Source: Oscillospiraceae bacterium (GTDB taxonomy: Bacteria > Bacillota > Clostridia > Oscillospirales > Ruminococcaceae). Taken from it: 6,840 nucleotides of DNA. Of the stretch, positions 1 through 4,262 are shown one piece after another (the stretch's first letter is position 1; the number at the start of each line of letters is the position of its first letter). The position numbers and the translations under genes were made by a program. The DNA is taken from assembly GCA_022511485.1 (NCBI GenBank), contig JAFLUJ010000321.1, positions 1 to 6,840 of the forward strand. Reading direction: 5' to 3'. The notes under the pieces were generated by a model. That model did not search any database, was not told the origin of the DNA, and saw only the letters and a program-made list of their open reading frames with translations.

Positions 1-32
1 ACGTTTTGAACGGAAACAACATAATTGCGTTG

Positions 33-55
33 AAAACAGTCCACCGGACTGTTTT
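33..55. terminator. Possible bidirectional terminator hairpin
   Basis: This is a perfect inverted repeat, AAAACAGTCC - ACC - GGACTGTTTT. The six GC-containing pairs CAGTCC/GGACTG are flanked by A4 on the left and T4 on the right, so either strand reads a stem followed by a short T run. It could end transcription from an unseen gene upstream of the window. The T run is short and partly inside the stem, so termination is uncertain. It may simply be the first unit of the palindromic repeat. Confidence 0.35.
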
Positions 56-190
56 GAAATTCACCCCTTGCGGAGCGCAAATAAAGGGGCTTTCCGCCCT
101 CTGCGGAGGGCGGCGAGGGCTCTGCCCCTCGACCCCGCGAGCTGGGCTCAGCTCGACCAGCTATGCAATTTTGCGCACGGCGCAAAATTG
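33..190. repeat. Palindrome-rich intergenic repeat element (tandem hairpins)
   Basis: About 160 bases pack at least six inverted repeats end to end. They are: 33-42/46-55 (10 bp perfect, 3-nt loop); 64-69/84-89 (CCCCTT/AAGGGG) enclosing 68-72/76-80 as an alternative; 94-101/106-113 (CCGCCCTC/GAGGGCGG, 4-nt loop); 114-119/126-131 (CGAGGG/CCCTCG); 138-143/150-155 (CGAGCT/AGCTCG); and 166-176/180-190 (11 bp perfect, 3-nt loop). The core is GC-rich and ends sharply against AT-rich DNA at 191. The only open frame through it has low-complexity, palindrome-driven composition and is not believable as a protein. The density of perfect stems and the intergenic position resemble the dispersed hairpin repeats (REP- or MITE-like) common in ruminococcal genomes. 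The family assignment is inference, because copy number cannot be seen from one window. The element's left edge may lie before base 33. Confidence 0.6.
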
Positions 191-215
191 AAAAACTTCT
201 CCGCTAAATTATGAT
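188..215 (+). promoter_or_regulatory. Candidate upstream promoter at the repeat boundary
   Basis: TTGAAA (188-193) and TATGAT (210-215) are separated by 16 bp, and each differs from the sigma-A consensus at one position. The -35 box straddles the right end of the palindromic repeat. A transcript from here would start near 222 and give phoH a leader of about 110 nt. No start-site data; AT-rich DNA readily throws up such matches. Confidence 0.3.
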
Positions 216-261
216 TTATCTTACTATTCTAATAACTTCTGAAAAATTACTGTTTTCCCCC

Positions 262-290
262 TTTTATTTTGCAAAAAAATATGTTATAAT
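262..290 (+). promoter_or_regulatory. phoH promoter (extended -10)
   Basis: A perfect TATAAT lies at 285-290, preceded by TG at 282-283 in the extended -10 position. Seventeen bases upstream the -35 region (262-267, TTTTAT) is a poor match, which an extended -10 promoter tolerates. The predicted start near 297 leaves a short leader of about 34 nt before the phoH ATG at 331. It is the best promoter-like site upstream of the first cluster and probably drives phoH-ybeY-dgkA-era. Confidence 0.65.
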
Positions 291-330
291 AAACTGTAAA
301 CATATATTTTTGCGTCTCAAGAGGTGTACA

Positions 331-1293
331 ATGGCGGAAACTGTAATAAATGTGGAAAATATTGAGCAAACGATCGCTCTTTTCGGAAATTATGATGAAA
401 ATATAAACCTGCTCCAACGACAGTATAATGTAGCAGTCCTGAACCGGGGTAGTGACATAAGAATAAGCGGCGGCGAATCCGAGGTGACAAAGGCTCGCTC
501 TGCTATAGAGGCTCTGCTGAAGCTGATAAAAAAAGGTGAGACCATCAATGAACAGAATATCCGCTATGTCAGCTCTATGGTTGACGAGGGCGTTCAGGAG
601 CAGGTGGCTCAGCTTGCAGACGGAGGTATATGCGTCACTTCAAGCGGAAAGGTCGTAAAAGCAAAAACTCTGGGTCAGAAAAAATATGTGGACGCTATCG
701 CTAAAAACACTATAGTTATGGGTGTTGGTCCTGCGGGAACGGGTAAGACCTATCTTGCGGTAGCTATGGCGGTTAAGGCTTTCAAGGCACATGAAGCAAC
801 AAAGATAATCCTTACACGTCCGGCGGTGGAAGCCGGCGAGAAGCTGGGATTTCTCCCGGGCGATCTCCAGAATAAGGTAGACCCCTATCTTCGTCCCCTT
901 TATGACGCGCTTTTTGATATGTTCGGTGCGGATGCTTTCGCAAGGCACATGGAACGGGGCAGCATTGAGGTCGCTCCTCTTGCTTATATGCGCGGAAGAA
1001 CTCTGGACGATTCCTTTATTATCCTTGATGAGGCTCAGAACACCACAAGAGAGCAGATAAAGATGTTCCTGACCCGTCTGGGTTTCAACAGCAAGATGGT
1101 CATAACGGGAGATATAACTCAGATAGACCTTCCGGACAGCAAAAAGTCCGGACTTATTGACGCCATGCACATACTGAAAAACGTAGATGATATATGTATT
1201 ACAAGATTTACTGAAAAGGATGTAGTTCGCCACAAGCTTGTACAGGATATTATAAAGGCTTATGAAAAGGCGTACAACGAAAGAAAGGGTTAA
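331..1293 (+). CDS. phoH: PhoH-family P-loop ATPase (YbeZ-like)
   Basis: Cytoplasmic ATPase of the PhoH/YbeZ family, 320 residues, the usual family length. Residues 1-80 form the N-terminal KH-like region. The catalytic core follows, with Walker A GPAGTGKT at 133-140, the family stretch RPAVEAGEKLGFLPGD at 163-178, Walker B with ILDEAQN at 231-237, and the sensor-like TGDITQIDLP at 259-268. The ATG at 331 is chosen because AAGAGGTG (319-326) sits just upstream and the protein then starts like its relatives. An open frame reaching back to 211 would encode an AT-rich, unconserved extension across the promoter. In known systems YbeZ partners YbeY in rRNA maturation, and here ybeY follows after four bases. 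The exact RNA-related activity of PhoH proteins is not fully settled. Family assignment is firm. Confidence 0.95.
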   Translation: MAETVINVENIEQTIALFGNYDENINLLQRQYNVAVLNRGSDIRISGGESEVTKARSAIEALLKLIKKGETINEQNIRYVSSMVDEGVQEQVAQLADGGICVTSSGKVVKAKTLGQKKYVDAIAKNTIVMGVGPAGTGKTYLAVAMAVKAFKAHEATKIILTRPAVEAGEKLGFLPGDLQNKVDPYLRPLYDALFDMFGADAFARHMERGSIEVAPLAYMRGRTLDDSFIILDEAQNTTREQIKMFLTRLGFNSKMVITGDITQIDLPDSKKSGLIDAMHILKNVDDICITRFTEKDVVRHKLVQDIIKAYEKAYNERKG

Positions 1294-1297
1294 TTAA

Positions 1298-1798
1298 ATG
1301 CCAAGACTTAAGGTTATGATAAGGAATAATCAGAAAAAAATCAAGCTCCCTACCGGGCTTCGTCTTCTGGTCAGAAAATGCTGTCAGGCGGTTCTGGTGA
1401 CAGAAGAGTTTGACAAGCCTGCGGAGGTAAGCGTTTCATTTGTTGATAACAGGGAGATACGCAGTCTTAACAGGCTTTACCGGGATAAGGACAAGTCTAC
1501 GGACGTGCTTTCCTTTCCATTGGGAGAAAACGGCGTCTATGATATGAACAATGAAACAGGAGCGCTTCTGCTGGGAGATGTAGTTATCTCCATAGAAACA
1601 GCCATCAGGCAGGCGAGGATGTACAACCACTCACTTGAAAGAGAGGTGGGCTTCCTGACAGTTCATTCTATGCTGCACCTTCTTGGATACGACCATGAAA
1701 CAACTCCTCTGGAGGCTGCAAAAATGCGGGAAAAGGAAGAGCTTATTTTAGAGCATCTTGGACTTACCCGTCATAAAGAATACTCGGAAATAATATGA
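1298..1798 (+). CDS. ybeY: Endoribonuclease YbeY (rRNA maturation factor)
   Basis: Metal-dependent endoribonuclease family involved in 16S rRNA 3'-end maturation and 70S ribosome quality control; 166 residues, normal length. The zinc-binding signature HSMLHLLGYDH at 123-133 supplies the three histidines H123, H127 and H133. The upstream family block YRDKDKSTDVLSFPLGE at 61-77 is present, with Ser67 where many homologues have Pro, and LLGDVVIS at 91-98 is typical. The start at 1298 has GAAAGGG (1283-1289) at good spacing, located in the last codons of phoH. The alternative in-frame ATG at 1316 has no properly spaced ribosome site, and the sequence before it (PRLKV) is family-like. The stop overlaps the start of the next gene in ATGA, so translation is probably coupled. 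Confidence 0.96.
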   Translation: MPRLKVMIRNNQKKIKLPTGLRLLVRKCCQAVLVTEEFDKPAEVSVSFVDNREIRSLNRLYRDKDKSTDVLSFPLGENGVYDMNNETGALLLGDVVISIETAIRQARMYNHSLEREVGFLTVHSMLHLLGYDHETTPLEAAKMREKEELILEHLGLTRHKEYSEII

Positions 1799-2262
1799 GG
1801 GACTTTTTTAAAGCGTTTTTGTATGCGGGACAGGGGATCGTCTCTGCGGTAAAGGGACAGAGAAATTTAAGGATACACTTAACAGCGGCGGTGTACGTCA
1901 CAGCGTTTTCGTTTTTCTATGAGCTGTCCGGAACGGATTATGTTCTGCTTATGCTGACATTCTCCTCTGTAATTTCAGCAGAGCTTATCAATACGGCAAT
2001 TGAAGCGGCGGTAGATATATGCTCCCCGGAGAAAAACAGTCTTGCAAAGCTTGCAAAGGACGCTGCTGCGGGAGCTGTCCTTGTGACAGCGATATTCGCG
2101 GTGATAACCGGACTTATACTGTTTCTGGACATTGATGTGATCAAAAGCATCATCGCATACTACAGTCAAAATATTCCGGCTCTGCTGGGACTTATCGTTT
2201 CGGCGATCCTTGCCGGTATCTTTATTGTGCGTCCGCAAAAGGACAAAAAAGAAAGGAAATAA
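1795..2262 (+). CDS. dgkA: DgkA-family lipid kinase (diacylglycerol/undecaprenol kinase)
   Basis: Small integral-membrane kinase of 155 residues. The family signature is intact: SAELINTAIEAAVD at 61-74, with E63, N66, E70 and D74, followed by AKLAKDAAAGAVLV at 84-97, with K88 and D89. These correspond to the catalytic and metal-binding residues of the family. Hydrophobic segments lie at about 27-43, 48-66 and 92-112. A fourth lies at 128-145, followed by a basic tail RPQKDKKERK. In Gram-positives the Bacillus homologue acts mainly on undecaprenol, recycling the cell-wall lipid carrier, so the substrate here is inferred and could be either lipid. Most family members stop near 120-130 residues, so the last helix is an extension. 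Asn81 stands where a His is common. The start overlaps the ybeY stop by 4 nt, and the stop codon's last base lies one base before the era ATG. Confidence 0.9.
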   Translation: MRDFFKAFLYAGQGIVSAVKGQRNLRIHLTAAVYVTAFSFFYELSGTDYVLLMLTFSSVISAELINTAIEAAVDICSPEKNSLAKLAKDAAAGAVLVTAIFAVITGLILFLDIDVIKSIIAYYSQNIPALLGLIVSAILAGIFIVRPQKDKKERK

Positions 2263-2263
2263 T

Positions 2264-3160
2264 ATGGCTTCTGAGATAGGATTTATAGCTATTGTAGGAC
2301 GGGCAAACGCGGGGAAATCATCGCTGCTGAACGCTCTTACAGGAGAAAAGATAGCTGCTGTAAGCGGCAAGCCCCAGACCACCCGGACAAGGATAACCGG
2401 CATTGTCACTGAGGGGGAAACTCAGTATGTTTTTATGGATACTCCCGGTATCCACAAGGCAAGGACAAAACTTGGCGAGCATATGAACAAGGCGGTAAAG
2501 GATTCCGCTTCCGATGTGGATCTTATTCTTATGGTGGCTGATGTCACCAGAAAGATCGGCGAAAATGAAACGGACATAATAAAAAGCTTCGGAAAGGGCA
2601 GAAGCGTAATACTTATTCTCAACAAGATAGACCTTGTAAAGGATAAGGAGCAGGTGGCGGTAAAGATCGCCGAGTACAGCTCTCTTTATGATTTCGACAC
2701 GATAATTCCCATAAGCGTCATTCAGAATGACGGTGTGGACATTGTCCGCAGTGAGGTGAAAAAGTACGTTAAGGAGGGTCCTCATTATTTTCCGGACGAC
2801 TCCTTTACAGATCAGCCGGAAAAGGTCCTTGCGGCGGAGATCGTCAGGGAAAAGATACTTAACCTTATGAGTGATGAGATTCCCCATGGTATTGCTGTCA
2901 CCATTGAGGACATGAGCGAGCGGGTTGATAAAAGCAATGAGGATATTCTGGATATTTCCGCTGTTATCTATTGCGAGCGGGATTCCCACAAGGGTATGGT
3001 CATCGGCAAGGGCGGGGCTATGCTCAAGAAGATAGGTCAGCTTGCAAGAGAGGATCTTGAACGGTTCTTTGAGATAAAAGTAAATCTCCAGTGCTGGGTA
3101 AAGGTCAAGGAGGACTGGAGAAACAGGGAAGGGCTTATCCGGAATTTCGGTCTGGACTGA
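2264..3160 (+). CDS. era: GTPase Era, 16S rRNA-binding ribosome assembly factor
   Basis: Essential-type Ras-like GTPase of 298 residues, the expected length, that binds 16S rRNA near its 3' end during 30S assembly. The GTPase motifs are: G1 GRANAGKS at 12-19, G2 TTRTRIT at 39-45, G3 DTPG at 59-62, G4 NKID at 120-123, and a G5 region SVIQNDG at 151-157. A C-terminal type-II KH RNA-binding domain carries VIGKGGAMLKKIG at 246-258. G1 has Ala-Asn-Ala where the textbook form is Pro-Asn-Val, and G5 has SV rather than SA. Both look like lineage variation rather than loss, since the lysine, serine and NKxD residues are kept. The ATG at 2264 is preferred over an in-frame ATG at 2210 because it follows AAAGGAA (2252-2258) and yields the canonical N-terminus. 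It begins one base after the dgkA stop, so coupling is likely. Confidence 0.97.
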   Translation: MASEIGFIAIVGRANAGKSSLLNALTGEKIAAVSGKPQTTRTRITGIVTEGETQYVFMDTPGIHKARTKLGEHMNKAVKDSASDVDLILMVADVTRKIGENETDIIKSFGKGRSVILILNKIDLVKDKEQVAVKIAEYSSLYDFDTIIPISVIQNDGVDIVRSEVKKYVKEGPHYFPDDSFTDQPEKVLAAEIVREKILNLMSDEIPHGIAVTIEDMSERVDKSNEDILDISAVIYCERDSHKGMVIGKGGAMLKKIGQLAREDLERFFEIKVNLQCWVKVKEDWRNREGLIRNFGLD

Positions 3161-3161
3161 T

Positions 3162-3190
3162 GTAAAGACATCTGTTTGAATGTGCTTTAC
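3162..3190 (+). other. Stem-loop immediately after era
   Basis: GTAAAGACAT (3162-3171) pairs with ATGTGCTTTAC (3180-3190), giving ten pairs with one bulged G at 3184 and an 8-nt loop. It starts one base after the era stop codon. It is AT-rich and is followed by TGTATGTCTATC rather than a T run, so it is not a clear intrinsic terminator. It may stabilise the 3' end of the first transcript or attenuate read-through. AGACAT (3166-3171) could alternatively pair with ATGTCT at 3194-3199. Confidence 0.45.
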
Positions 3191-3220
3191 TGTATGTCTA
3201 TCAAATAATTCCACTAATAT

Positions 3221-3248
3221 GTGACATCAACAGGGAAATAATTATAGT
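3221..3248 (+). promoter_or_regulatory. Candidate promoter for yqzL-recO-mutS2
   Basis: GTGACA (3221-3226) and TATAGT (3243-3248) are separated by 16 bp, and each matches the sigma-A consensus at five of six positions. It lies in the largest non-coding gap between genes in the window. Transcription would begin near 3255, giving a leader of about 88 nt before the YqzL-like ATG. This suggests recO and mutS2 can be expressed independently of the era cluster. No experimental start site is available. Confidence 0.5.
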
Positions 3249-3249
3249 A

Positions 3250-3331
3250 AACACTTTTTACAGGGCAGAATAATGTAAAGCGGAACAGTGTTAAGAAAAA
3301 AGCTTTACATATTTGACGAAGCCCTTTTTAC
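3250..3331 (+). promoter_or_regulatory. Structured leader with competing hairpins and repeated GTAAAG/CTTTAC boxes
   Basis: A perfect 9-bp inverted repeat, ATGTAAAGC (3273-3281) and GCTTTACAT (3302-3310), encloses a 20-nt loop. Its left arm can instead pair with TTTACA at 3257-3262 (with TGTAAA, 3274-3279), so the two hairpins exclude each other. AACACT (3250-3255) also matches AGTGTT (3287-3292) inside the loop, and GGGC (3263-3266) matches GCCC (3321-3324), which is directly followed by five T. CTTTTTAC occurs twice (3254-3261, 3324-3331). I recognise no known riboswitch. It could be an attenuator, a protein-binding operator or an mRNA stability element; function is inference. Confidence 0.4.
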
Positions 3332-3342
3332 GGAGGTTTACT

Positions 3343-3516
3343 ATGATAGATAACTACGATGAAAATAAATGGAATAAATTTGAGCTTAGCGGACGGGTGA
3401 CGGATTACCTTGATTACAAGGGAGTACCCACAAAATATTTTTCCAACATCAAAGGGGAACATTCTGATGCTGATAACGGTGGAGGGTCTGGTAATAGCGG
3501 AACGCAATTACGGTGA
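3343..3516 (+). CDS. yqzL: YqzL-like small protein
   Basis: Small acidic-to-neutral protein of 57 residues with no known biochemical role. The N-terminal part fits the YqzL-like family, a short conserved protein found between era and recO in many Firmicutes. The fit is W10, F13, Ser-Gly at 16-17, then DYLDYKG at 21-27, matching the pattern W-x2-F-x2-[ST]-G followed by YL. The ATG at 3343 is chosen because CGGAGG (3331-3336) lies six bases upstream; an in-frame ATG at 3313 precedes that ribosome site. Residues 42-57 (ending GGGSGNSGTQLR) are read from DNA that also encodes the start of RecO in another frame, and the low-complexity tail may be a by-product of the overlap. The recO ribosome site lies within codons 37-39. 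The symbol rests on motif and position. Confidence 0.75.
   Translation: MIDNYDENKWNKFELSGRVTDYLDYKGVPTKYFSNIKGEHSDADNGGGSGNSGTQLR
3451..3458 (+). promoter_or_regulatory. recO ribosome binding site inside yqzL
   Basis: AAAGGGGA at 3451-3458 lies eight bases before the ATG at 3467. It decides the recO start: the longer in-frame start at 3410 would add 19 unconserved residues, whereas 3467 yields the family-typical opening MLITVEGLVIAERNYGESDR. Confidence 0.7.
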
Positions 3517-4252
3517 AAGTGACAGGTTCATAGACATTCTCACTGCTGAGTACGGCGTTATAGAAATATGCGTCAGAGGCGCGCGGAAGCTTGCCGGCAG
3601 AAACAACGCCTCCACTCAGCTTTTCTCCTATGCAAGATTCTGCTTCAACAAGAAGGGAGAAAGGTACAGCCTTAACAGCAGTGAGCCTATACGGGTGTTC
3701 TATGAGCTGCGTCTGGACATGAAAAAGCTGGCTCTGGCGGAGTATTTTATAGAGGTGTCAAGATACTGTGTTACCACAGGACAGTCCGCAAGGGATATTA
3801 TGAGCCTGCTGCTCAATTCGCTCCATTTCCTGTCAAAGGATCTGCGGAGCTGTGAATTTCTGAAAAGCGTATTTGAGATGCGTTTTATGTCGGAAATAGG
3901 TATGCTTCCCCAGCTTATCGGATGTCGTGATTGCTACAGGTACGATACTGAGGAGATGTTTTTCATGGCAGACAGAGCCTGTCTTCTATGCGGTGAGCAT
4001 TTTTATGAGAGAGGCTTTGAGGAAAACGAATATCATATAAGGCTTACTCCATCGGTATTTCAGGCTTTACAGTTTATCTGTCTTGCGGAGATGAAAAGGA
4101 TATTCAATTTCAGGCTGGGAGACGACTCTCTGCGGCTGCTCAATGAGATAACGGAGAAATATATTCTTACAAGACTTTCAAGGGGATTTAAAACTCTTGA
4201 TTTTTACAATGAATTATGTAAAACAGACGACACAAGTGCGACTGGAGGATAA
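3467..4252 (+). CDS. recO: DNA repair protein RecO
   Basis: Recombination mediator of the RecFOR pathway: it helps load RecA onto SSB-coated single-stranded DNA and can anneal DNA strands. The protein has 261 residues, normal for the family. The N-terminal OB-fold opens with the hallmark EGLVIAERNYGESDRFIDILT (6-26) and continues through VRGARK at 37-41. The helical C-terminal part carries a zinc-finger pattern, CRDC at 153-156 and CLLC at 172-175, as in Gram-positive RecO proteins. It overlaps the preceding YqzL-like gene by 50 nt, an unusually long overlap for this cluster, so the two are probably translated in a coupled way. It ends ten bases before mutS2, and the mutS2 Shine-Dalgarno lies in its last codons. 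Family assignment is firm; the start rests on the ribosome site and homology. Confidence 0.94.
   Translation: MLITVEGLVIAERNYGESDRFIDILTAEYGVIEICVRGARKLAGRNNASTQLFSYARFCFNKKGERYSLNSSEPIRVFYELRLDMKKLALAEYFIEVSRYCVTTGQSARDIMSLLLNSLHFLSKDLRSCEFLKSVFEMRFMSEIGMLPQLIGCRDCYRYDTEEMFFMADRACLLCGEHFYERGFEENEYHIRLTPSVFQALQFICLAEMKRIFNFRLGDDSLRLLNEITEKYILTRLSRGFKTLDFYNELCKTDDTSATGG
4243..4249 (+). promoter_or_regulatory. mutS2 Shine-Dalgarno with long spacing
   Basis: TGGAGGA at 4243-4249 is a strong ribosome site just before the recO stop, but it lies about 13 bases before the mutS2 ATG at 4263, longer than the usual 5-9. No in-frame ATG, GTG or TTG lies closer; only an in-frame ATT at 4254 falls in the preferred window. 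Coupling to recO termination may compensate. Confidence 0.6.
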
Positions 4253-4262
4253 AATTAATACT

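Noticed and set aside
6..191. 61-residue open frame on the + strand
   Set aside because: It runs straight through the palindromic repeat and its composition follows the hairpins. No ribosome site or protein family is recognisable.
211..330. N-terminal extension of phoH from an ATG at 211
   Set aside because: It crosses the TATAAT promoter and the phoH Shine-Dalgarno. The added 40 residues do not resemble PhoH proteins.
640..1233. 197-residue antisense open frame inside phoH
   Set aside because: It is a shadow of a strongly conserved gene, with no ribosome site or recognisable motifs.
3176..3204. TTGAAT (3176-3181) with TATCAA (3199-3204) as a promoter after era
   Set aside because: The -10 match is poor and the -35 lies in the loop and stem of the post-era hairpin. 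The GTGACA/TATAGT pair downstream is better.
2318..3214. 298-residue antisense open frame covering era
   Set aside because: Its length is striking, but it mirrors the era coding frame almost completely and its translation shows no family motif. Era on the + strand has all GTPase and KH motifs.
3313..3341. TTGACG (3313-3318) as a -35 box
   Set aside because: The matching -10 position falls on the yqzL ribosome site (GTTTAC) with no TATAAT-like sequence.
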